Shown here piece by piece: positions 38,677 through 47,105 of a stretch of 64,000 bases of DNA. The position numbers and the translations under genes are program-made. Positions within the stretch are counted from its first letter, which is position 1. Each line of letters starts with the position of its first letter. The notes under the pieces were generated by a model that had not been told where the DNA came from, made no database searches, and saw only the letters and a program-made list of their open reading frames with translations. This DNA is from Sinohyriopsis cumingii (lineage: Eukaryota > Mollusca > Bivalvia > Unionida > Unionidae): NCBI GenBank assembly GCA_028554795.2, contig CM068828.1, positions 14,746,814 through 14,810,813 of the forward strand, in the 5' to 3' direction.

Positions 38677-38818
38677 ATCACCATGGTGACAGAATCGTAC
38701 CTTGTCTATTCATAATTGTGTAAATTCTATATTTTGATACCTTAGGTAACAGATGCAACATTGTTCATATTTGTTTACATTCTATGCATTAATCATCCAT
38801 GGTGTTAGATCTAATTAT

Positions 38819-38824
38819 CTATTA
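38819..38824. repeat. Candidate 6-bp target-site duplication of P2 (left), CTATTA
   Basis: The same hexamer occurs at 53220-53225 beyond the right TIR. Six-bp duplications are the rule for Polintons. The right copy overlaps the CT expected at the end of the TIR, so the assignment shifts by 2 bp depending on the exact end. Confidence 0.65.
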
Positions 38825-39063
38825 AGCAGCAGAGGGGGCGAATCGGACATTTTGTCCAATCGTTATTTGGCTTAATTATTACTTTCTGCACTCAACGATC
38901 CTGTGTCGTCAGCGCCTGGTAAAAAAAAAACGACGACGTCGTTGGGGGATCGTCGCGTCGTCATTTGGTTTAATTAACACCTTCTGCGCGTTGATCCCCA
39001 GCGTCGTCAGCGTCCGGTAAGCACATCGACGACCGCGTCGATGTCATCGTCCCCTCTGCTGCT
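38825..39063 (+). repeat. Left TIR of Polinton P2 (239 bp)
   Basis: Begins AGCAGCAGAGGGGGCGAA and ends CCCCTCTGCTGCT, so the TIR is itself bounded by a 13-bp inverted repeat. It contains two 58-bp direct repeats (38865-38922 and 38963-39020), each ATTTGGYTTAATTA to GTCGTCAGCGYCYGGTAA. Its reverse complement is at 52979-53219. The 5'-AG terminus is typical for Polintons. Confidence 0.95.
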
Positions 39064-39095
39064 AAGTGGTTATTTACAATGAAAATTATTTACAA

Positions 39096-39770
39096 CTAAC
39101 CGAATATTTGGTCAAGTCCGATACGATATCGTGTCCGAGGATCATGTAAATTTATCGTTACGAATCCATGTGGGGTCGACTGAGCATGACTAAAAAAGTT
39201 TCGAAAAACATTAAAGTCCATGTCACCGCCGCACCATGTCTGCCAAATATTTCGTAGCGTGTGTGTATCAACGCCGTTGAACACAGCAAGAATATTACAG
39301 TTGTCTCTAATTACTTTTGGAATCTGAGTGTATCGTTGAGTGACATATATCACGTCAGTGTTTTTATGCCTGCCTCTGGAAAATATCCTAGCTGGGTTTT
39401 TTTGATTGTCTAACATAACATCATCGTACACGACTAGATTGTTAACGTCGCCATCAATATCATCAATACCCGGTGCATCATTGATATCTGTAATAAACTC
39501 GATGACATTTTTTTTAGCGATCGCTGATGCATTCTCGTTGAAATCTTTCAACACCTCGTAGCATCGTTGATCATCTACGCTAGGAGCAACCAAATACAAC
39601 TTATCCCACTTCATCCATCTCATTATTAAATTGAGTAACAATTGCGTCTTGCCGGATCCAGATGGTCCGATGATAATCATCCGGATCGAGTTTGGTAACG
39701 CTGCAACATGCTTAACTGGTTCTCTTGTTTTAGTCGCCGAAAAATCAATTATATTCATATTTCTATACAT
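39096..39770 (-). CDS. FtsK/HerA (A32-like) genome-packaging ATPase, 224 aa
   Basis: ATPase that pumps the genome into the capsid in Polintons, adintoviruses and other double-jelly-roll viruses. Walker A GPSGSGKT is at residues 35-42 and Walker B LVVYDD at 112-117; a VTQRYTQIPK segment with a sensor-type Gln follows. The length is normal for this small family. It starts 5 bp from the divergent zinc-ribbon gene, so the two probably share a bidirectional promoter. It is the first gene inside the left TIR. A decayed homologue is in P1 at 32200-32935, in the same divergent arrangement. Confidence 0.95.
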   Translation of the reverse strand: MYRNMNIIDFSATKTREPVKHVAALPNSIRMIIIGPSGSGKTQLLLNLIMRWMKWDKLYLVAPSVDDQRCYEVLKDFNENASAIAKKNVIEFITDINDAPGIDDIDGDVNNLVVYDDVMLDNQKNPARIFSRGRHKNTDVIYVTQRYTQIPKVIRDNCNILAVFNGVDTHTLRNIWQTWCGGDMDFNVFRNFFSHAQSTPHGFVTINLHDPRTRYRIGLDQIFG

Positions 39771-39775
39771 AAATT

Positions 39776-40054
39776 ATGGATCTATATTGTGTGAAGTGTA
39801 GAGTGCGTACTGGCACAAATGATATGACAACCGTTACAACAAGAAATAACAGATCGGCGCTTACTGGCAAGTGTGTACAATGCGGTACAAAGAAATTTAG
39901 ATTTATTTCTATTAAACCCGGGGATGTTTTAAAAAAAAGCGAGGAGGTGACATCGCAGCCAAGTTATCAAAACTCCCCGGAACCCCGTGGGCAAAGTATC
40001 CAGGAGAAAAGCACCTCCCAGGATATAGCTACTGTGGCCCCGGAACACGATTAG
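39776..40054 (+). CDS. Zinc-ribbon protein (0-frame product of a candidate frameshift gene), 92 aa
   Basis: Two Cys pairs (C5/C8 and C34/C37) form a zinc ribbon. The first 45 residues are conserved in the P1 copy, and the rest is polar and ends in TVAPEHD. At codons 52-53 the zero frame reads through T-TTA-AAA (39928-39934), a canonical slippery heptamer. A -1 shift there leads into the phospholipase A2 domain, which otherwise has no start codon. The 92-residue protein may therefore be the unshifted product, with a longer shifted product as a virion or early protein. Comparable Polintons were not available to me for comparison. The ribbon alone suggests nucleic-acid or protein binding; its role is unknown. 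Confidence 0.85.
   Translation: MDLYCVKCRVRTGTNDMTTVTTRNNRSALTGKCVQCGTKKFRFISIKPGDVLKKSEEVTSQPSYQNSPEPRGQSIQEKSTSQDIATVAPEHD
39928..39934 (+). promoter_or_regulatory. Candidate -1 programmed ribosomal frameshift site TTTAAAA
   Basis: The heptamer fits X XXY YYZ in the zero frame of the zinc-ribbon gene (codon boundaries at 39926, 39929 and 39932). It is followed by AAAAGCGAGGAGG and a GC-rich stretch 40-60 bp downstream. I cannot fold the RNA here. The -1 frame is open from the upstream TAA at about 39913 to 40299. Confidence 0.65.
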
Positions 40055-40299
40055 ATATCAGACTCGATGATCAAAATCAGCCCAAACCCGGTGAGTATCC
40101 AATAAACGCTATCGATAAGGCGTGTCATGCTCATGATGTTGCTTACAAAAGTAGCGATCTGCAACAGCGTCATATCGCGGACGTAAAATTAATTCACGCG
40201 TTAAATGCTATTCCTGATAAATCCGTCAAAGAAAAATTGGCTTCATGGTTGGTAAAATCGGCTATGAAAGGTAAATTAATGATGGGTGCTGGTAATTAA
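39934..40299 (+). CDS. Parvovirus-type phospholipase A2 domain (-1 frame)
   Basis: The frame contains the PLA2 Ca-binding loop YCGPGT preceded by LPGYS, then the catalytic HD pair in ACHAHDVAY, the arrangement found in parvovirus VP1 unique regions, where PLA2 lets virions leave endosomes. The helix after it is followed by a basic tail ending MMGAGN. The frame has no ATG upstream of the catalytic residues (the first is at 40264), so translation must come from the zinc-ribbon gene by frameshift, or by splicing. It stops 7 bp before the integrase ATG. Alternative: an artefactual indel in the A8 run, which would fuse the genes directly. No PLA2 remains in P1. Confidence 0.85.
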   Translation, partial: KKRGGDIAAKLSKLPGTPWAKYPGEKHLPGYSYCGPGTRLDIRLDDQNQPKPGEYPINAIDKACHAHDVAYKSSDLQQRHIADVKLIHALNAIPDKSVKEKLASWLVKSAMKGKLMMGAGN

Positions 40300-40306
40300 T
40301 AACAAC

Positions 40307-41251
40307 ATGGAATCCATCTATTATTCTCCGAGAGGATACTGGAAGGGGAAGGCCGCAATTAGTAAGCTTGCAAGCGCTGCAAAGGTAACAAAGGCCACTG
40401 CGGCTAATTGGTTATCCAAACAGGCTATATGGCAAATCTATCTACCACCGCCTAAACAAATCAACTTCTCGCGCTTTGATGTCAGCGTACCTAATGAAGT
40501 TCATCAGGCTGATATATTATTTCTGCCGCATGACAACGGTTACAAATACGCGCTAACCGTAGTTGATGTTGCGAGTCGATACAAACAAGCGGAGCCGTTA
40601 AAAACAAAGTCGGCAACTGAAGTAGCCGCTGCGTTTGAAAGAATTTATCGAAGAGGCCCTCTGCGCTGGCCAAATCTATTACAAGTTGATCCCGGTAGTG
40701 AATTTCGCGGCGCTGTTTTATCAACGCTGAAACATCATAGCGTCGCGATACGACGAGGTCATACTGCGCTACATCGTGATCAGGCAATTGTTGAACGATT
40801 CAATCGGACTCTCGCTGAACGGTTATTTGGATATCAATACGCGAAGGAATTCATCCAAGAAAAACGATCTCGTGAATGGGTTAAAAGGTTGCCAGGTGTA
40901 ATTGCAGCGTTAAATAACGAGATTACCCGAGCAATCAACGTGAAGCCCAGCGACGCGATTAAATACGAGTATATACCCGGAAAATCAAAAATAAATAGCG
41001 TTTCCAAGCCGATTCTAGGCAATGTCACCGTGAGATATCTATATGAACCAGGAGAGCTTGAAGGCGGTAAAAAAAGAGCTACTGATCCTATTTGGAGTGT
41101 TACCACACATAATATATCAACGATAACACGATCAACTGGTAGACCACCGATCTACAGACTGGATTCAACTGCTCCTCAGCGCGGATTTACACGCGAGCAA
41201 CTACAAGTGATACCTGACGATACTCAATTACCCCCGCGTGGTCTTAACTAG
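40307..41251 (+). CDS. Polinton DDE integrase, 314 aa
   Basis: Retroviral-type integrase that inserts the linear element DNA into the host chromosome. An N-terminal helix-turn-helix-like segment (AAISKLASAAKVTKATAANWL, residues 16-36) precedes the rve core, with D69 (HQADILF), D128 (QVDPGSEFRG) and E163 (AIVERFNRTL). The D-35-E spacing is exactly that of retroviral and Polinton integrases. The C-terminal part is basic and ends after a GFTREQLQVIP motif. I chose the ATG at 40307; a GTG seven codons upstream is also in frame. It overlaps the polymerase end by 8 bp (convergent). Confidence 0.95.
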   Translation: MESIYYSPRGYWKGKAAISKLASAAKVTKATAANWLSKQAIWQIYLPPPKQINFSRFDVSVPNEVHQADILFLPHDNGYKYALTVVDVASRYKQAEPLKTKSATEVAAAFERIYRRGPLRWPNLLQVDPGSEFRGAVLSTLKHHSVAIRRGHTALHRDQAIVERFNRTLAERLFGYQYAKEFIQEKRSREWVKRLPGVIAALNNEITRAINVKPSDAIKYEYIPGKSKINSVSKPILGNVTVRYLYEPGELEGGKKRATDPIWSVTTHNISTITRSTGRPPIYRLDSTAPQRGFTREQLQVIPDDTQLPPRGLN

Positions 41252-44200
41252 CGCCGTTGCGTCTATTACACTCAAGACAGGTCAACCTCACATTGTTTTT
41301 GACATGACCGAGACTGTTATCGATCCTGTCCACGGTAAATTGGCGAGCGTCTTTATCCGAATAGCGCCAACTCATTATACAATTACAACTCGCGCAGTGA
41401 TTATTCTGTTGTTGTCGTAACGCAATTATTAATTCGGCATCAATATCAAAACGCCGCTGTTTTTTTTTATCCTGTTGGCGGTAACCCGAGAGTTTTCTAT
41501 CAATGACGCTTGCATCGATGGTGACTTTGTCGCCGGCTTCGTCAGTGACTCCGTCACTGGCTTCGTCAATAACAATTCTTCGAAGCTGATTTATTCTCCG
41601 TACTCGGGACACTGCAAGATAGACTAGATTCGACCATTCGATGCGATTATCAACTATCCAAACAACTGTGTCCGTGATGGTTAGTCCCTGCGAGGAATGT
41701 ATTGTCGTTGCGTATCCTAGCGTCCACGGGGATTTATCAGCACGTAGCGCGTCTTCGACGACGCTGATATCAACGAGCACAATATCATTCAGCACAAGAA
41801 TTTGTTTTTCTGTCCGGCCCGGGATTTCAACTTCAATGTTCTGCCGCCGTGTGTCCGCGGGTCTATAACACAACGGCACTGGACGCGTTGGAAACTTTTC
41901 CTTATGCAACGCAAACAATTTCCGCTGAAGTGTGTCTCTGACTATCTTTCTACTCGCTACAATCAAATCGTTTGGTCTCCATGTTTCCCAGAATTCATTT
42001 AACGGCGTTTCCGGAATCACCTCGCGGATTATTTCACATTGAACTCTATCCGGCTGTAATCTGATTAATTTTTTAACCTCGCGCAGTTGTTCATCAAGTG
42101 CTCGGTAATCAGTATCGGTTTCTTCATAATAGTCCACGAACCCGCTCAACCAATCATGTGGACCCTCGCCGACAAATGGTGGTGGTTGGCCATGGTCGCC
42201 ACACATGATTACCGCTGTATTCGCGCGCAGCAACCACTCAAGAAACATTTGTAAAGTATCTAACGAAACAGTACATATCTCATCCCAGATGATAATGTCG
42301 GGAATAAATTTTTCACCCATTCGATCAGGAGTCCACTCACCACCGCTGTATCGAAAAAAGCTGTGATAAGTAACGGCGTCAACATTTCGTTGTTTTATCT
42401 CTCGCGCTAGTCTATGGGTTGGTGTAAGCACGATCATACTTGTCCGCGTTCGAAATAATTCAATTGCCCGAGTCGTCTTTCCTGACCCGCCACAGCCGCT
42501 TAAATAAACTGTTTTATGTCTACAAATTGGATCAGAACACGGTGGTGCATTAGACCATTCCGATAGATTATCACCGCGTAGGTAATTGTTTTCAACGGTG
42601 ACATCTGCTGACGGGGAATAATCGCGTCGTATTTCATTTTTAATTCTCCATGTACCCCAACTCTCGTCCGGACTAGTAAACTCGGCTACGTTTTTCTTAT
42701 ACTTCGCGTCTATATAAAATGAATCAACGGCTACTCTAACCGCGGTATCGGGGAATCTATTTATCATCGAGAATAAATTGATAGCGGCATAACCCAGCAT
42801 AGACGCCCTCAAATGTGGATACGCCGGGCTGTCTCCATCGCTGTAGGTAACAACTGTACCCAACCTCGTTCCATTGGACAAAAAAGCTGTTTTGCAGTTC
42901 ACGTATCTATTTTTTGCCACTGCGTCCTTGATTACAAAATCATATTCTGCGTCATCTATAATCAGCCGTGAGCAATATCGTTTGTAATCGCAGTTTTTTC
43001 CACCTTGTGTAAACTTACCAATTATTCTTCTACCGAGATCTTTTGCCTCGTGGTTTCGTTGGTTGAATATCCTCCTGGACCATTCGATGATATATTCCTC
43101 GTCGGCATCAATGTGTTTTCTGGATTCATCAATTATGCTATCTAGACGCTCTGGTTCTGGTAACCAGACTTCAGTCTGCGCCCGGTATGATATAATCGCG
43201 TCGCTGACAATCAACGAAACTAGCATGCTACAATCAATCATATACCGTAGCAGCGCTATTGGCAACCACTTCTTTTCAGCTATGTGTCTACCGATCCAAA
43301 TATAGCAACAGCGATGAAGTCCTGCCGCGAACTCAAATGATACTATGCGAGCGAATCCGGTTAAATCAAAATCAGGCAGTGGTCCATTAATAGCAACACG
43401 AGTCATTTCATGTCTGGGGTGTCCAAATCGTTTGAAATACTCAGCGGCGGATCCATACCCGAGAAAACTCGCTGGATAACAGGCAACCATATCAACGGAA
43501 ATCATAGCGTCGCGGTTGTATTCAGTGTTCCATAGTCCACCGTGATAGTATTCCAAACAACTGGATTGTACATCTGGTAAAAATTCCTTGCGCGTTGGTC
43601 TCCACGCATTTTTCCTTGCTGCAACATGAGCTACAACCGATGGAATCGTAAAACAATTTGTTAGCAGTTGTTCATCATGCTCTTCAAATTCCATGGCGGT
43701 TTTTTTCATCCTGTTGTGAAATGCTTCAGTGCGATATAATTCACCGTTTGGCCTTACAAACTGATCAAAGGTATCCGCATCGTTTTCAGCGCTGCGAAGT
43801 AACCACACTGATACAGGGTCGTTTTTACACAAGTAGGCAATAGCATCAAATAGTTTCCTCTCCGCGAGAAAACCATCCCTGGAGAATTGTTCTCCTAAAA
43901 ATTCTTCGGGTATATACTTTACTGTTCTATCCCGTGGAAATATTGTGATCGCGGGCGTCCATGCGTGTTCGTTATGATCAATAATTTTGATTGGGGCTCC
44001 CTTTGATTTGTACTTTGATTCGTGTAATACTTCACCGGTTATCGTTGTAACGGTTATTGGAAATCTCAGCGATGTTTCTAATCTCGCTATGTCGCTGATG
44101 GTCGCTCCACGCTCTTTTACGGTTAGTTCCCACTGGTTGATTTTGCTACGTCGTAAATCAGTCAATTTGTTTCCTCGACACGCATTTGTAAAATGCTCTA

Positions 44201-44735
44201 TTATTCGTTCTGCTACACAATTTATCCCCGTTGACTGTTTCATCGGTTTCAGTTTTCCGATATCAGGTTTCTTATTTAACGGGTATATTCCATAAACAAC
44301 TGCTGTTTCAGGATACGCTCGTTCATAGTATGGTCTGTCAATTCCGGTTAACAACCCCGGCTTGGAGTCGCGGCTGACAATGACTGTTTTCTTGTCGCTG
44401 AGAACCGGTTCAAATTTATCACGTATGATCCAATCGCCTGATTTCACCCGGACAATGAATTTTACTCTGAAGAAATATCTTTTACCGTCAAGTTGTGATA
44501 TTATCGTTGCTGCGCGGTTGTCGTTCATGGTAGCATCAACAATGCCATCAATTCGAAATGTTGACCAACTGTGAGATGCGCCATCACGCTTGAATTCATT
44601 GATACAATCGCGTATTTTATTCAACAGGGTTTTATCGTTTATTAACGCTTTTGGTGTGTCCTTGAGGACTCTATCGAGATTGAACTTAATATTTTTCCGG
44701 GGCTTAATTGCTGCCAATCTCTCAAACTCATCCAT
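41244..44735 (-). CDS. DNA polymerase B - SF1 helicase - HNH nuclease fusion, 1163 aa
   Basis: A single open frame with three modules. (1) Residues about 385-680 are a family-B polymerase: YHGGLWN, then motif A SVDMVACYPAS (D415), motif B KDLGRRIIGKFTQ and a motif C variant VAVDSFYID (D671). (2) Residues about 740-1060 are an SF1-type helicase: Walker A GCGGSGKTT (747-755), Walker B IIIWDE (818-819 DE), motif III GDHGQ (846-850), TIHSSQG and LVYLAVSRVRR near the end. (3) Residues about 1114-1160 are an HNH nuclease: CxxC at 1114/1117, VDRIDN, KNNVRL and CLECN. No exonuclease motifs were identified in the N-terminal 380 residues. Start at MDEFERL (44735); an ATG 16 codons upstream is in frame but would overlap the neighbour. 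Polintons normally carry a polymerase without helicase. It presumably replicates the linear genome. Confidence 0.92.
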   Translation of the reverse strand: MDEFERLAAIKPRKNIKFNLDRVLKDTPKALINDKTLLNKIRDCINEFKRDGASHSWSTFRIDGIVDATMNDNRAATIISQLDGKRYFFRVKFIVRVKSGDWIIRDKFEPVLSDKKTVIVSRDSKPGLLTGIDRPYYERAYPETAVVYGIYPLNKKPDIGKLKPMKQSTGINCVAERIIEHFTNACRGNKLTDLRRSKINQWELTVKERGATISDIARLETSLRFPITVTTITGEVLHESKYKSKGAPIKIIDHNEHAWTPAITIFPRDRTVKYIPEEFLGEQFSRDGFLAERKLFDAIAYLCKNDPVSVWLLRSAENDADTFDQFVRPNGELYRTEAFHNRMKKTAMEFEEHDEQLLTNCFTIPSVVAHVAARKNAWRPTRKEFLPDVQSSCLEYYHGGLWNTEYNRDAMISVDMVACYPASFLGYGSAAEYFKRFGHPRHEMTRVAINGPLPDFDLTGFARIVSFEFAAGLHRCCYIWIGRHIAEKKWLPIALLRYMIDCSMLVSLIVSDAIISYRAQTEVWLPEPERLDSIIDESRKHIDADEEYIIEWSRRIFNQRNHEAKDLGRRIIGKFTQGGKNCDYKRYCSRLIIDDAEYDFVIKDAVAKNRYVNCKTAFLSNGTRLGTVVTYSDGDSPAYPHLRASMLGYAAINLFSMINRFPDTAVRVAVDSFYIDAKYKKNVAEFTSPDESWGTWRIKNEIRRDYSPSADVTVENNYLRGDNLSEWSNAPPCSDPICRHKTVYLSGCGGSGKTTRAIELFRTRTSMIVLTPTHRLAREIKQRNVDAVTYHSFFRYSGGEWTPDRMGEKFIPDIIIWDEICTVSLDTLQMFLEWLLRANTAVIMCGDHGQPPPFVGEGPHDWLSGFVDYYEETDTDYRALDEQLREVKKLIRLQPDRVQCEIIREVIPETPLNEFWETWRPNDLIVASRKIVRDTLQRKLFALHKEKFPTRPVPLCYRPADTRRQNIEVEIPGRTEKQILVLNDIVLVDISVVEDALRADKSPWTLGYATTIHSSQGLTITDTVVWIVDNRIEWSNLVYLAVSRVRRINQLRRIVIDEASDGVTDEAGDKVTIDASVIDRKLSGYRQQDKKKQRRFDIDAELIIALRQQQNNHCASCNCIMSWRYSDKDARQFTVDRIDNSLGHVKNNVRLTCLECNRRNGAS

Positions 44736-44774
44736 ATAATTAAAACAAGTATTTAAATGAAAGAATATAGTATA

Positions 44775-45098
44775 ATGAATCACTGCAAATGGTTGATGAT
44801 TGGGTCGACAACCCCGTGCAATAAATCATGTAGAGGTGAATTCTGCGGATACCATTTACAAAGCGTTCGTAATGGTTCTCTTGGCCCTCTCCCGTGCTTG
44901 GTTTGCCACGTCGGTGTAAGAGGAAAATCACAGTTATGTATTAATTGTGGCGGAAAGCGATACAGGGAACTAAAACGCTATTATGACAAGCGAATTAAAA
45001 ACGCCGTCATTGACCCTACCGCAGACTTCGTCATTAAAACCCCCCAAGACTACGTTGAAAGATTCATAATTAAACCAAATAATAAATTAGACAAGTAG
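44775..45098 (+). CDS. Cys-rich zinc-finger protein, 107 aa
   Basis: Contains CNKSCRGEFCGYH and CLVCHVG followed by CINCGGKRYRELKRYY, i.e. four or more Cys pairs arranged as zinc fingers. A basic helix and an acidic/polar tail follow. It is divergent from the polymerase, 39 bp away. A start at 44757 (six codons longer) is equally possible. Similar small CRGxFCGxH proteins occur in large DNA viruses; the role is not known to me. Confidence 0.8.
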   Translation: MNHCKWLMIGSTTPCNKSCRGEFCGYHLQSVRNGSLGPLPCLVCHVGVRGKSQLCINCGGKRYRELKRYYDKRIKNAVIDPTADFVIKTPQDYVERFIIKPNNKLDK

Positions 45099-45111
45099 TA
45101 TTATTATACAA

Positions 45112-45624
45112 ATGGACCAAGAATTTCAGCCGCATCCCCTGGTCGTCAATTACGAGGCGTCTCGCGACGGCATTGTTAGAAATCGTAGACTGAAGAAACC
45201 AGTTGGCACCGTAAATAATCACGGGTATTTGATGTTTACTGCTGGAGGGAAAAAATATCTCTGTCACAGAATCATCTATGAATGTTTCCACGGATTAATC
45301 GAGAATGGACTTGTGATTGATCATATTAATAGTAATAAGACTGATAATTCTCTTACAAACCTGCAAACTGTCTCTCAGAGTGAAAATAGTAAAAAAGGCC
45401 AAACCGGTAAATACCCAAAGAAAGCAAAACCCGTAAGGTCATTTGATACAACAACTCACGAGGAAAAAATATTTCAGTCGATGAATGAAGCAGGAAAATA
45501 TTTTGACATTTGTATCACCTCAATACGATTTGTTGCAGAACGAGTATATCAAACAGCAATCTCAAAAAAGACCGGGTATAGAATTCGATTTTCATATGTA
45601 GATACGAAGTCACCAGCGCCATAG
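45112..45624 (+). CDS. HNH homing-type endonuclease, 170 aa
   Basis: Looks like a phage- or giant-virus-type HNH homing endonuclease. The N-terminal strand module (YEASRDGIVRN) is followed by the HNH core CHRIIYECFHG...VIDHINSNKTDNSLTNLQ (residues about 63-98), and a C-terminal NUMOD1-like DNA-binding segment (FQSMNEAGKYFDICITSIRFV). Family knowledge: such genes are selfish and cut alleles lacking them. It sits 13 bp after the Cys-rich gene. No counterpart was recognised in P1, and P3 is not covered here. Confidence 0.9.
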   Translation: MDQEFQPHPLVVNYEASRDGIVRNRRLKKPVGTVNNHGYLMFTAGGKKYLCHRIIYECFHGLIENGLVIDHINSNKTDNSLTNLQTVSQSENSKKGQTGKYPKKAKPVRSFDTTTHEEKIFQSMNEAGKYFDICITSIRFVAERVYQTAISKKTGYRIRFSYVDTKSPAP

Positions 45625-45752
45625 GCGCTGACAAGGCCACCGGCGCTGACAATAAATTGTCCGTTCCGGAAGAAAACAAAGTATGAACACCTCGGAATTG
45701 ATACACGGGGTTTCATTTTTTTTATTTAAAAACAAGATGTTTTATAAGAATA

Positions 45753-46133
45753 ATGAATATCGAAGACATCAATAATATATTAACTGAGATTTCAAAATTA
45801 AAAAATCAAGGAATTGAATTATCTGATGGTCTCGACAGTGAAAAAATATTATCCGATTATGAGATTATTAACGAACAGTCGAAACGGGGGCGTTTTACCC
45901 TGGCCCGCGAGTATTTTTTTATAAAACGATTGCAACATACGATTAATGAAAACTTGTACCACAATGACGCAAATGCATTCATTGGACTATTCACTGCCGT
46001 TGAAATAATACGAAAAAAACTCGGACGTGTTTATGAACGACGCCGGGAGATTTCTAGTAAAATCAAAAACATTAGAAGGATTATAGACGAAAACTCCGGC
46101 GAGAAATTAGAAATTGCTTCGCAATTGCAATAA
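45753..46133 (+). CDS. Unknown helical protein, 126 aa
   Basis: Predominantly charged and helical (LTEISKLKNQG, RRREISSKIKNIRRIIDENS). No family recognised. Its stop codon overlaps the ATG of the next gene by one base (TAATG), so the two are probably expressed from one transcript. Preceded by TTTTATAAGAATAATG, a variant of the late-gene leader motif. Confidence 0.75.
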   Translation: MNIEDINNILTEISKLKNQGIELSDGLDSEKILSDYEIINEQSKRGRFTLAREYFFIKRLQHTINENLYHNDANAFIGLFTAVEIIRKKLGRVYERRREISSKIKNIRRIIDENSGEKLEIASQLQ

Positions 46134-47077
46134 TGGTAGGCGAATCACTTACTACTCGGCTAGCCAGAGAGCGACTAGCAGCGCTTAAAAAGTTCATACC
46201 GTTACGAGACAGAGTGAGAGAGAAACTTCAAACGCGACAACAAATGCAAACTGATTTTGCTGTTGGAAGTGAACAGTTATTTGCCCCGGTAACTAAAGCG
46301 ACCAAAGATGTTACGGCGGCAACTGTACCCGTTCTTGGTGCGCTTGAAAAGATAGCGGCAGAGACAAAACAAACAAAAAGGTCTTTAGAAACACTTCCTG
46401 CAAAAATAGCGGCTGCTACAACACGGAGGCCGCCACCACTCGCTATAACCGAACCACAAGAACCCTATGTTACAATGGCCGATGAAGAAGAACTAGGTGC
46501 TACTGCGAAAGAACCAGAAGAAGAAATACCAGAAGAAGAAATACCAGAAGAAGAAATACCGGAAGAAAAAGAGGGGAATATACCCCGTATTGTACTCAAG
46601 AAGAGCACAATAGATCAAATTAGAGACTTCAGCAACAGGGAAGAATTAATTAATTTTACTGCCAACAATTTTGCTAAGAGCATACGAGATAAGAAGCATA
46701 TCAATAGCGGTTACGAGAAAAATATAAAGTCGTTAAAGGACTGGGCAAGAATAGTGTATTTAGCAAGTAAACATAAAGATGCATTACCACATCGTAGTAA
46801 ATCCGATTACGACGCATTCCACAAGGAAGTTAAGAGTATAACACCAAAAAAAGGAAAAGGATACTCTGTTGGTAAAGAATCCTACGGCGTTACCTGTCCT
46901 GGTAGTGTTCTCAGTGATATATCACGGCTAGAGGTACTAATTGGAGGAAAACGAGCCGGAAATAACTCTCCGGAAATAATCAATGAAGCCGCTGATATTT
47001 GCAAGCGGTTATTTGCAGGCGGTATTATGGACATTAATGCATATCGAACGCTCATAGACGAACTCGTGGATGATTAA
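46133..47077 (+). CDS. Conserved Polinton protein of unknown function, 314 aa
   Basis: The N-terminal 90 residues are basic and helical. The middle has an acidic low-complexity repeat, three to four EEEIP units (residues about 128-144). The C-terminal 150 residues form a compact domain ending DINAYRTLIDELVDD. N- and C-terminal blocks are recognisable in P1 (30930-32085), so it is a core gene of this group. It has no visible enzyme motif. Position just upstream of the capsid genes suggests a structural or scaffolding role (inference). Confidence 0.85.
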   Translation: MVGESLTTRLARERLAALKKFIPLRDRVREKLQTRQQMQTDFAVGSEQLFAPVTKATKDVTAATVPVLGALEKIAAETKQTKRSLETLPAKIAAATTRRPPPLAITEPQEPYVTMADEEELGATAKEPEEEIPEEEIPEEEIPEEKEGNIPRIVLKKSTIDQIRDFSNREELINFTANNFAKSIRDKKHINSGYEKNIKSLKDWARIVYLASKHKDALPHRSKSDYDAFHKEVKSITPKKGKGYSVGKESYGVTCPGSVLSDISRLEVLIGGKRAGNNSPEIINEAADICKRLFAGGIMDINAYRTLIDELVDD

Positions 47078-47105
47078 TTGAAAAACCGGTGTTTTTATAA
47101 TAAAG
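47078..47105 (+). promoter_or_regulatory. Late-gene leader motif before the pVI-like gene
   Basis: AATTGAAAAACCGG...TTTTTATAATAAAG immediately before the ATG. One instance of a motif also found at 49060-49089, 51560-51586, 62423-62456 (minus) and 63385-63413 (minus). Confidence 0.55.

Noticed and set aside
44736-44783. Sixteen-codon N-terminal extension of the polymerase
   Set aside because: It would overlap the divergent Cys-rich gene and its promoter, and its composition is unlike the rest; the ATG at 44735 is preferred.
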